Assembly (NCBI RefSeq): GCF_000346465.2
Contig: NC_034016.1
Span: 1,029,481-1,093,480 of the forward strand
Direction: 5' to 3'
DNA from: Prunus persica
Lineage: Eukaryota > Streptophyta > Magnoliopsida > Rosales > Rosaceae
Length of the DNA: 64,000 bases
Both the position numbers and the translations under genes were made by a program. Position 1 is the first letter of the stretch; each line of letters starts with the position of its first letter. Below the pieces are notes generated by a model. The model searched no databases and had not been told where the DNA came from. It saw nothing but the letters and a program-made list of their open reading frames with translations. Shown in pieces: positions 48,040 through 58,990 of the stretch.

Positions 48040-48658
48040 GAGGAATGCTAGCAACCATCTCTCTAACCTTCTCTTTTGAACATTCTCCTTTATCTGTTGG
48101 ACATTCTCCCTTCTCTTTATGACAAGTGTCATTTTCTTTACACTTAAAACAATGCCATTAATGCATCACACAATTTAGTTTTTGTTTTCCAAATTTACCT
48201 TTTTAAAATGTATTGGCTTTTATATTTCCTTCAATTTATTCAAATTTTATTATAACTTCTTTAGCATATTGTTAAAAAAATAAATAATTAAAAAAAAAAC
48301 GTCATATTTTTTAAAAATAAAAATAAGGTTTGTTTTATGACATTGTTATCATCTTTATTTTGTTTTTAACAAAGCACGCGCCTCTTTGGAAAAATTAAAA
48401 ATTAAAAAAAAAACTTCAATTTTTATTTTCTTATTTAATTTTTAACAAGGTGGTAAGAAAGTTATAAAAAAAAAAAAATTTAGCTTGTTATTAAAAAAAA
48501 AATTAATACATTTAATAAGGGTAAACTTGGAAAACAAAAACTAGTTTGTGTGATGCATTAATGACATTGTTTTTAGTGTAAGGAAAGTGACAGTTGTAGT
48601 GAGAAGAAGGGAGAAGGTCCAAAAGAGAAGGTTAGAGAGAAGATTGTTAGCACTTCCC
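48040..48658. mobile_element. Mutator-type MITE with 9-bp target duplication
   Basis: A 619-bp non-autonomous element. Its ends form long, diverged inverted repeats of about 150 bp; shared blocks include CTCTCTAACCTTCTCTTTTG, CATTAATGCATCACACAA and TTTTTGTTTTCCAA. The interior is AT-rich with no gene. Identical 9-bp repeats AATAATAAA flank it at 48031-48039 and 48659-48667. Long TIRs plus a 9-bp duplication place it in the Mutator superfamily. It sits just upstream of the SHM3-like gene and could influence its promoter. Confidence 0.88.
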
Positions 48659-48950
48659 AATAATAAAAATGTGAGGATTGCTTTAGTGGTGGGAAAACTG
48701 TTGGATTTTTATTTTTTTATTTTTTTATTTTTTATTTTTTGATGCTGACACTCGAGATTTTCTTTTGCCCTTTTCATTTTTATTTCTTTTTAATTTAGTA
48801 AAGGGAACTTTTTGGGTATTAAAGATGGTGGAATAATCAAATTCAGGCGTTTTAGGTCCGCATGAAAAAAGGACTACCAACAAGAAATGGGAAAAAGTTT
48901 CCTAACTCATGGAGAAATAGGAGATGAAAATGAACCTTTCATTAGGGTTG
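48659..48950. other. Short spacer
   Basis: AT-rich, no gene seen. Confidence 0.5.
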
Positions 48951-48952
48951 GA

Positions 48953-51740
48953 ATCGGTTCGGTTCAGTTACTAACTGAGGGTAGTTGGTTTAAGAAACCG
49001 CCACCAATCGATTTGCAGTCGATGATTTGACTGTTGGTAATACCGCAAGTAGCGGTCGAGCTGGTTCGGTGGTTGGCCTACCGAAACAAACAAATTGGAC
49101 TTTTTTGACCAAATTTTTTTACCCCACTTCACATTTTCTGGGCTGCAATTTAAGAATTGAATCCGGTTTTTAAGTCCAGTTTTGTTGGGCAATGTCTTAA
49201 GGACTATTTTTGGACAGTTATACTTGGCCAAACATGAAAAAATGAGAAATTGAAGCCTAAAAGCTAAAACTACAATTAAACATGCTCAAAACATAAATTG
49301 AAGCCTAAAACTAAACATCCAAATGCAAAATACAACATAGTTAAACTTAAGTTACAACCCAACAAAAGAAGAAGTTTGAATTATTTTACAACCCCAAAAA
49401 AAAAAAAAAATGTTTAAGTTTGAATTAGTATACAACCCAAAATAAAGTAGAAGTTTTAATTAGTTTACAACCCAAACAAAAGTAGGCACACTTCACTTGA
49501 GCATTACAAATGTCATGGAGTTGAAGGAGGCGAAATGCTTGTTGAAGTAGAAAGTTGAGCATTACCACCTTGAGCCTTAGCGGCCACTACATGAAAAAAT
49601 AAATAAGCATATGTACATATTAGTAGAAGCATTAAACCATCAAAGCATCAATAAAATCTAAATATAAATAATTGAAATACTTACTTGCTTGAATTTCTTC
49701 AAGTTCTTTATAAAAAGCAATTTTCTCATCCGTTGGTTCCTTGTATAAGTTAAATTTGTCCGCCCTAAGCCAATCATGAGTACACACTAATGCCTCTATC
49801 ATTTTTGGGGTCAATTAGCTTCTAAAAGGATCCACAATCTTTTTGCCTCGGCTAAAGGCATTCTCACTTGCAACCGTAGAGGAATGGATTGCAAATATAT
49901 CCTTGGCAACCTTGGAAAGGATTGGATATATTGATTGATTCCCTTTCCACCAATCCAAAAGGTTGAAGTTTTTGTTCTTTGGGTTTTCAAATGGATCGGC
50001 AAAGTATTTATCAACTTCATTATAGATCTCCATTTGTTGTTCCTTCTTCCTTTTAAGCAACATCTCTCTCAACATTTGAGAATGAGCATCATCACCATCA
50101 AACTCATCTTCCAAACCATCATCATCCCCCTCATCTAGTATTTGTAGAGCACCCAAGTTACCAACCCCTCTATACTCATCATACAAAGTGAGCAAGGCAC
50201 TTTTGACTTCATCCCTAATAGCTTCAACCTTTGAAGCTTCGGCTCCAAGATTACGGAGGCTAATCTTGAGAAAGGCAAGCTTCCATCTAGGGCCTAACAC
50301 ATTCCCTATAAACACAAGTTTGTTGACACCCTCAAAGCTACCCCATTACTTATCCCACTTGAGCTTCATTGAAGAAGCCACCTTTTGCAAAGTTTCATCC
50401 CCCCTCATCTTTAATTTTTCTTTCAATCTCAACTTGCAACCCAACCAATTCGGTAAACATGATATTGAATGTACAAGTTTTGGTGGCACTAAGCTTTATG
50501 GTGATTTCATAAAACTTTTTAAGAAAATGCACAAAGGCTTGTGCATTCTCCCAATCCGACTCGGTTGGTGGCCCAACTATCTTCACAAGTTTTTTTTTTT
50601 TTTTTTTTTTTTTCCATCCTTCTCAAGCTCAGTAAGCAACAAATGAAGCATTCTCCTCCGCCATCGTAGTAAACACATTTTTATACTTAAATGCACCATT
50701 AAGCATCTTATAAGTGGCATTTCACCTTGTTGTCACATCCAAAGGAATGTTTGCCATTATATTCATGCTCTCTAAAATGGAAAAATACTTAAACTTATCC
50801 AACTTTGATGGTGAAGAATGTATGTACTTCATAAAATTTCTAATCCCCTCAATTAAGCTAGAAAGCTCCTTCAACCCATCATTAACAACCAAATTAAGAA
50901 TATGACAAGCACACCTCATACGCAAATATTTGCCATCAAGCATAAGAGTGTTCAATGACTTCAACTTCTTGGCCATATACTCTACCGCCCCATCATTTGC
51001 TCTAGCATTATCTACCGTAATGCTAAACACCTTCTTTATCCCCCAACTATTCAAACAAGCATCTAAACACCTCTTAATGTCATCATCCTTGTAACTTGTG
51101 ATCTTAACGGAATTTATTATCCTCTTATGCAACTTCCATTCATGATCCATGAAATGGGCGGTGACTACTATGTAGTTGATGTTTTGGATAGAGGTCCAAG
51201 TATCGGTTGTGATACTTACTCTTTGATCACTTAACACACTCATAATCTTAGTCTTCTTGGCTAAGTACAAATCCCACACTCCCTTAACAACCTTCTTCCT
51301 ATTAGGGATCATGAATCCAGGTTGAAGATCATGAATAAAATCCCTAAACCCCGTCCCCTCCACCTCCCTAAAAAAGATCTCATCCTTGACAATGTACTTC
51401 ACACACTTCATTTCCGATCTTGCTTGATTGAAGGCGTGAGGCACCAAAGCACTACACATTGCCCCTCTTGTGCCAACACCAATTGGTTTGCATCACATTT
51501 TCTATAGTTAAGATATAACTTGCATCTCCTTTCTAAGTGGGTTTTCAACCCGGTTGTCCCATTTTTCTTGGGATCCACTGGCATCTCCTTTTTGCAATAA
51601 TTGCAAAGCCCAATTATTCTCTTAACCCCCATATCATTCTTCTTTATAATTTTTGTACAGTGATCCCACACGATACTCTCATTCAATTTCCTTTTCCCTC
51701 TCCCAAATGAGATGACACAACTTCTTCTTCTTGGTCTTAT
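48953..51740 (-). pseudogene. zf-BED hAT transposase (RICESLEEPER-like), dead
   Basis: Minus-strand hAT transposase relic. Parts in order: BED zinc finger (GLCNYCKKEM, then LKTHLERRC) near 51480-51690; the catalytic-domain signatures ITTDTWTSIQNINYIVVTAH, VDNARANDGAVEYMAKKL and RMRCACHILNLVVNDGLKE at 50722-51459; and the C-terminal dimerisation region (LDWWKGNQSIYPILSKVAKD, then STVASENAFSRG) near 49815-49960. It is broken by a nonsense codon after DVTTR, others near 50630, a poly-A/T run at 50591-50612, and a nonsense codon after VDPFRS, after which the frame continues to 49632. The TAGGGTTGGAATCGGTTCGG at 48953 looks like a hAT terminus; the opposite terminus was not found. Confidence 0.85.
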
Positions 51741-52840
51741 GTTTGAGGAGGTTATGTTTGAGGTTGCCCTTGGGGTTGTGTTTGGGGTTGAATCGAATGT
51801 GCACTAATTGAGGCATTAAGTGTTTTTTGATTGGCTAGACTCCATTTTCATATCATACATAATAAATCAAACAAAATCCTAACTAATCAACCAGCTATAA
51901 CATAACTTTAAACATTCTAAACAACTTCAAACAAAGCAAATGCAACTTTAAAAATCTAACCAATAGCCAGCTATAATATTTCATATAAAAAAATGTACTT
52001 AAAACAATCTAAAACATAGCCAAACACATGAAAACAGATTCTAAACAAGTTAAAACATATTCTAAACAACTAAAAAAAATCTAAAATAGAGACAAAAACA
52101 TCAAAACAAATTTTCAAATACTTAAAACAACCTAAAAATGATTATAAACAAGTTAAGAAAACCTAAAACACACCAAAACAGTTTATAAAACAATTTAACA
52201 TATTCAATATCTGCCTCAAAGCTCCTTAGCAAAGCAATAACCACAACAACAACTCTTTTTTTCCGATGTCTGTCAATCAATGAAAGAAAAATAGTTAGAA
52301 TCACAATACAAATACTTGATTTCAAACCCCAAATGCAATTTACAACCCCAAACCCGAAAGCCCCAAACATGACTACATACTCTATAATAATTTCTTCATA
52401 TTGCTATTCTAACGAACCCTTCTTAACCTTTATTCAATCAACTCTCTTTCTTTTTTAGGCTAGATGAAATGAACTCATTTCAATTTCAATATCCTTAGTA
52501 ATATTCATGTTTTAGAACAATTAGAACTCATTACCTTACTGCCAACTTCATTTTAGAGCCATCTTTTCATTTGTCTTTGGTATAAAAATAGGAACATAAC
52601 CAAATAAAAAGAGAAAAACCAAACTGACCCTCAACCATCCATAATTATACTTTGTTTGAAAGGAGAAGCGTTTCATTCATTACAAATTTGCTTCTTTCAT
52701 TATAACGAACTAGAATTCTTAATATAAATAATAATAATGTTGTAAACTCAAAGGTTATGGATACCCATAATAAGTTTATTGTAATTCCTTCATTATACCA
52801 ATAATTATACTTATCATTGTAGAGTTGTATCCTATGCACT
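51741..52840. other. AT-rich spacer, probably part of the hAT element
   Basis: Repeated AAACA-rich sequence with no recognisable gene. It may be the untranslated 5' side of the hAT element. Confidence 0.4.
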
Positions 52841-52849
52841 AAATACTAT

Positions 52850-54288
52850 ATTTATCATTGGTTATTATAATTTGTAACCTACAAATTAAGGTTGGTAAAT
52901 GGTGATGTATTTCCTATGCTTATTAATAATAGGCACTAAAGATAAATAAAACACTTGAGCATTGAGCTCTTGAGAACTACTCTTACCTTTTATATACTTT
53001 CTCTATTTATTTTTACAACACGTTATTAGCACGACTCTATTAGTAGTTAAGGATCTTTGTATAATTTTTCTTATCTAATTTCCTATTTTATTTTGATTGA
53101 TGTTTTTTTTATTTCGCTAACTAAGTTTCTTTGAGACATAGTCCCACACATGTTGATTGACTATAATACAGAAGGATGCTATGGCTCAAAGTTTACCATG
53201 TTTTTCGTTTTTCTTTTCTAACCAATTGTACAGTCTTCATCTTTTATTTAATATACACTATAACATGTATATGTTTTTATATATTATAATATATAAATAA
53301 ACGGTTGCACTTTTATAAAGATGAATTTTATTTATACATTAGAACTCGAAGTTCACATCCTAATGATTTAAACTTGAAGTTTTAAATCAAAGAAATCCAA
53401 TAATTCTAGAACCCGAAGTTCTAAGTTATATAATTATTTTAGAGCCTGAAGCCCAAAATGTATAGAACTCAAACCTGTAGATTTGAGTGACTAATTACGC
53501 ATATGTACATTTATTTATTTATTTATAGTAATATGATCACCTTTTTATTATTGAGGCATATTTTAACTTTTCATGTTTACAATTAATTAATTCTAAATTT
53601 TTTATTTTTTTTATTTTTTTCGACGTATTCAACAATGTCAAATCTCATGAAGCTTGTGTTTGTTGCACTTAACATTTCTGGCAAGAACTATTTGATGTGG
53701 ATCCTTGATGCTGAAATTCATTTAAATGCAAAGAATCTTAAAAATACCATCAAGGAAGGAAATGAAGCATCCGTGCACGATTGCTCGAAAGTTATGATTT
53801 TCCTTCGCCATCACCTTCATAAGGGGTTGAAATCTAAATACTTTGGGATGAAGGATCCTGCTATCCTATAGAAAAATTTGGAAGGGTATGACCATCAGAA
53901 GAGTATATTACTTCCAAAGGCTCGTTATGATTGGATGCACCAGCGCTTGCAGAATTTCAAAACAATGAATGAGTATAACTCAGCAATGTTCAAAACTGTC
54001 TCTCAATTGAGGTTGTATGGAGACACAGTTACTGATGAAGATATGTTGGAGGAAACGTTCACAACTTTTCATGCATCCAACATGGTCATGCAGCAGCAAT
54101 ACCGACAAAGGGGATTGCAAAATATTCATAACTGATTTCATGTCTCCTTGTTGTTGAACAAAATAATGAGCTTTTGATGAAAAACCATCATTCCCACCTA
54201 ACTGGCTCAAAACCATTTCCTGAAACAAATGCAAATGCATCATTCCTTGAAGTGAATACAAGCAATCATGGTCGTGGTCATGGTCATA

Positions 54289-54326
<38 letters not shown>

Positions 54327-54402
54327 TATGGTCATAGTAGTTGTCATGGTTGTAGTCATGCTTGTGGCCGTGGTCGTGGTCATTATAAATTTCGAAATTA
54401 AG
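52850..54402 (+). pseudogene. Copia-like gag relic
   Basis: 53635-54400 encodes a broken retrotransposon gag of the UBN2 type. It runs from MSNLMKLVFVALNISGKNYL to FLRHHLHKGLKSKYF and a nonsense codon at 53869. The frame then continues with KARYDWMHQRLQNFKTMNEY and EDMLEETFTTFHASN before further stops. A Gly-Arg-rich repeat encoded by (GGTCGT)n follows at 54268-54385, replacing the usual zinc-knuckle region. ACACGTTATTAGCACGAC near 53021 resembles the boundary between a 5' LTR and the primer-binding region in many plant Copia elements. No protease, integrase, RT or 3' LTR follows, so this is a fragment. Confidence 0.75.
54268..54385. repeat. (GGTCGT)n repeat in the gag relic
   Basis: Imperfect hexanucleotide repeat of GGTCGTGGTCAT type encoding alternating Gly/Arg/His on one frame and Val on another. 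Confidence 0.85.
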
Positions 54403-55271
54403 GTGGTCATAATCATGCCTCAAATAAATAAAAAAGTGCACCATACCACCAGAAATAGAATAACAATGAAGAAAAACAAGGAATTGCTCAGGAAAAGTGC
54501 ACCATTTCCTGAGCAATTCCAAGATGCATGATGAAGATGTATGTTTCGTGAATAGTGCAATAATACATACAATTCTTCTAGATAAGAAATAATTTTTTCA
54601 TGTTTTTAGACCTGTTTGGATACCCTAATATTTTTTAGATAACCTGCTTGGAACTTTGGATAATTGGATACGACATAGATATAATTGATTTCTTTGATTG
54701 TCTATATAATTATTGTTTCTTCGATTACTCTAAAGATTAATATGCGTGCTCGCAAGAGTGGAGGCTAAGAGGTGGGGGTGGGTCAGGATGGGGAGAGGAG
54801 ATAGGAGATAGGAGAGAGGAGAGAGGAAAGAGAGGAGAGAAGTGCAGTTTTTATTATTATACTGTTTTCAATTTTAAAAAATTTATGTTTTATTTAATAC
54901 ACGTGGCGTCGTATCATTGGATATGTGAGGCCTACATGTGTGCCACATCATCAATCTAACAGATTTTTCAACGGAACCTGACGGTAAAGACTACTTGGTT
55001 GAAGGATTTCAAACTCAAATAATATTATATCCAAAAAAACATTATATTTTTGAACTGACATTATGTATTACTGCGAATCTTACGGAATGATGGTTAAATA
55101 TATTTTTCAGAAAAATTACTTCATGTTGTTCTTCTATTAAATATATTTTCATTGTTTATTATTTTTTTCTTATCCAAAATGAATGAAGAATTGCATTGAT
55201 AATTAAAGCTTATCACTCGTATTACTTGTTCAAAGAGAACGGTACACTAATCATCTAAAGTTCTATTTTAG
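54403..55271. other. Spacer with dispersed repeat end
   Basis: 54885-55000 (CACGTGGCGTCG, CATTGGATATGTGAGGCC, CATGTGTGCCACATC) is the inverted relative of 7490-7600. A purine-rich GGAGA tract lies at 54790-54845. No gene. Confidence 0.55.
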
Positions 55272-57833
55272 GGGAATGAATATCTTATCATTGTTCATGA
55301 TGCTCTTGATTATGGGGTTGCTGCTTATCCCTTACAGTGAGCTACTTTCTTATTACCCAAATAGCCAACTCCAGCTATCTCACTCATATTTCCTTTAATA
55401 GCTTTCAAATATCCGTTGTTTTTTCAGATTCCAAAATATGGGATTTTTGAGAATAGAAATTCACTGAAGGATTTAGCACAAATGCCTCAATGGGCTGAAG
55501 AGAAACCTCTGCGAGTTGCTACTGGCTTCACCTATGTACGCAATGTGTTTAAGATTTTTTCACTGTATTATTCATCACTTTCCATTTTGGGAATAAGTTT
55601 CTTTTGTTATCTTATTGGAAATAAGGGTTCTGTTTGGATTTAATTTCTCTTTTGTCTTCTGCTGCAGCTGGGTCCGAAATTTATGAAAGAAAATGGACTG
55701 AACCATGTGAGCTTTTCAACTGCCGATGAAGCGCTCGAGGCAGCTCCCACAGTAAGAATATGCTTTGTCAGAGTAAAAGTTGGTGGGGTTGCTTGAACTT
55801 ATGAGGAGCACTGTCTGCTGTCTGAATGTAGTTGCATTGCTCCCAGCGTAATATAAAGCATGATGCATATTTCTCAGTATATGTATCATGATTAACGATA
55901 TCTTCAATTTATTGTTTCCTGATTCCTTTCAACGAGAAACATAGGCTATTGATTTTTATCGTCTAGTTTTTGTTTCAAAGTATTTTGTTTCAAATAATTT
56001 TATGTATCAATATGTAACCTATAAGTTATCTTATTCAACGTTATACTAGTCCAGAACTATGTTGGATTCTAGCTGCTGCAGTTAATATTATGATATTTCT
56101 TGAAGAGATTAAATCCATGCTTAAGTTCTAGATGGCCATACATTCAAATGACTCTTTTGTTAGCTAGTTGTTTCATGGGGATGGTCTTCAATCTTTTGTA
56201 CAATCTAGTTTGATGTGGTGTTGTTGACCTTGGCATTTGAAGCTAGGGTTTTTTTTTTTTTTTTTTTTTCTACTTATCAATAAAATTAGAAAATAATTAA
56301 TTGCCACTTGTCTCTCTTTTGAATTTAGATGTGGATAGCTGATGCAATTTTGGACCTTGTGAGTAGTGGGACCACACTGAAAGAAAACAACTTGAAAGAG
56401 ATCGAGGGGGGAGTTGTGTTGTGAAGCCAGGTAAGGTTCTTGCTTTATGGCTCATCTTACCTAGCATGTGATCTTGTAGGTTTAAGCATGCTACTTAGAA
56501 GGAGCTTGTTCAACTCCCTGCTCTTTCGATATCTTATCTTATGCTTGTAATTAGATTTTCTTTAGGTAGTTCTTGTTGCAAGCAAGAGATCGTTGATCCA
56601 AAGGAAAAGTGCACTGGACACGACACATGAGATTCTTGAAATATTGGAGGCGCATCTAAGGGCTGAGGGTGAGTTCACGGTGCGTATCTGAAAACCTATT
56701 TTTGTGCCTTCGGGACTTTTTCCCATAATCTTTAAATTTTCTTTTCATGCATGCATAACAGGTAACTGCAAATATGAGAGGAAGTAGGGCAGAGGAAGTG
56801 GCTGAGCGTGTTTTGAGCCAGCCATCATTATCACGTTTGCAGGTGAGGTTTGAAATGAAGCATCACTCTCTAACCATGAACCTTAAGTTCAAGTTGCAGT
56901 ATACACTAATAACTGGTCTTTTATGGTGATATACTGACCCTTTTTTCACTTTGATGAGTTTCTAAATAATCTAAATGGTAACACATGCAGGGACCCACCA
57001 TAAGTCTAGTTTTTTGCAAACGTGATGGGCAAATTGCTTCTGATTACTATGCCATAGTCATATGTGTACCCAAAAAGGCGCTCTACAGGTCTGTACAACA
57101 ACTGAGAGTGGTGAGCCATGATAATATATTATAAGCATTGTTCAATGTTATGTAAAATGAATCCTCGCTTCTCAAATGCTATGAGAGTGCTTGTTCTGTT
57201 GACCAGCACCCTCACATTCATGCAGCGAAATTCTTCTGGCTTATGTATTTATCTTTACAGTATGTAAAAGAAACAATTAAATAATAAGTCAAAGGATGGC
57301 AGTTGGACTGTTCAATCAGAGACTTAGTTTCGTCATAGGGTTTAGTCCTCACTAGTTTGTTTATTTTGTGCACAACAAAATGCTCTTGTTTGGTTGGTTA
57401 ATTGACAGACATGACATGCCACCTAGATATATAAGCAGCCAACTCTACCCTTTGTTTGTTTCACAATGACAAAGGAACATTGGTTTGAACTGATTTCTAG
57501 TTTTCAGTTGGTCATTTTTTAAATATGCTGGAACAATGGTTCTAAATTAGAACTGGTTTAAACCTTGGATGTGGAGTTTCTCTGCATATGTCATTGTGCC
57601 TACCTCTTGTACACAAAGGCGTATTTTTTTACTATTAAATTTTGAATCTAGGGCCATGTTTCATTTAAGATTTTCCTTTCCTTGGATACTGGGGTTTAAT
57701 CTTCTATAATTTGGTGCAGATTGGAGGCAGCAGGGTTCTAGTTTCCTCTTTGACCTACATTTTTTATGAAGAAACTCTGAGATGGCGCGAACTCCTCTCA
57801 GCACTTGGCCTCCAGTTCTCTCTCTGTGGTTGA
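55272..57833 (+). pseudogene. HISN1: ATP phosphoribosyltransferase (HISN1) pseudogene, 5'-truncated
   Basis: Eight exon remnants with conserved GT..AG borders: 55272-55336, 55428-55535, 55668-55751, 56329-56430, 56566-56679, 56762-56842, 56991-57110 and 57720-57833. They match the C-terminal two thirds of plant ATP phosphoribosyltransferase, the first enzyme of histidine synthesis in plastids: [79 protein letters not shown] and DYYAIVICVPKKALY. The N-terminal catalytic exons and transit peptide are absent upstream, where retroelement debris lies. The first remnant has a 1-bp deletion. The fourth has a nonsense codon where the family has Glu (EIEGGVVL, then stop, then SQ). A functional copy must exist elsewhere. 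Confidence 0.9.
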
Positions 57834-58990
57834 TGTTGTGCAAGGTTTGTTATATTTTTGTAGGTGTGCCAATATTTAAGAGTTTGACGAGCAAGCCCAT
57901 CTAGATACCTGCAATGGGTTAGAGGTTGGAAAAGGTGTACTTAAATTAGGCTTAAACATTGAAATTCTTGTACTCTCTCTCTTTATGTTTGAATTGAAAA
58001 CTTGGCATGTAATCAGAGTGGTGGCGTAAGACGATTTTTGCTAGTTGTATGCAATTTTACTTTTTCCTCTGTTTTCTTAGTTCGGTTAAATTTTGCAATT
58101 GTTTATGATGCAAGGTCGAATAGGTACCCAGGATGGATGCAAATCATTGGCTATACTAATCATCTAGTGTGCTAAGTAATATCGCAATGATGAATTAGTG
58201 TGATTTCACTGATTTGGACTCAATGTCTTCAATAATATGTTTGTGATTTTTTTGTTATACAATTTTCTTATGTCATATGCATTTGCCCTCTTTTATTTTT
58301 TTGGGGTTGCAAGTGGTAGCTTAAACTTGCGGAGAGGGTAATCAAATTCGGAAGAAAGGGGTAGGTACATTGTCCTGGCCAAGCGAAACCCACATTTGCG
58401 TACATTGTAATTCTCAAGTCAACACCTTTCAACTTCTGAATCTCTGATCAATTTTCTTTTTATAAACACCCTTAGGGAGAAACAAAAGTGCTTCGTATAT
58501 CCTCCCTTCGCCATTAAATCCAAATAAAAAAGAAGAAGAGGAGTTTACTGCTTTTACTTATTTCTTTCAATGGTATTTGAGGTTCATGGACATAAAATTC
58601 TAGATATGTAAATTTTTGAAGCTCTATATACTATCCTTCTATTCACAAGGCCACAAAATAAATAAATATAGTGAATTTGGCTCAACTCAAAATGTGTTTA
58701 TGCTAGTTGTGCCAAGTGTATTAAAAAAGAAAGTACAGAAATTTCATGTCATTTGTCTTTGTTTCATTTTTCTGGATGGCAAGGGAGCTTATGAATTATG
58801 ATAAAGATATGTAAATTTTTTGAACATAAAACATATCTTATCAATACAAGTGGATAATTAATGAGCATGAGAGAAAATATTATGTATAAGATAAACATAT
58901 AGCCCTAGTTTCAAGATATAAAAAAAAATGAAGATGAAAAAAACAAGACTTGTTAAGTAACAATTTCATATGTGCATGTTTACCAAACTA
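57834..58990. other. Intergenic spacer
   Basis: No gene is supported. Flanked by the 3' ends of the HISN1 relic and the DUF295 gene, which are convergent. Confidence 0.5.

Noticed and set aside
54268..54531. Poly-Val and His/Asp-rich frames near 54300
   Set aside because: Hexanucleotide repeat in the gag relic read in alternative frames and strands.
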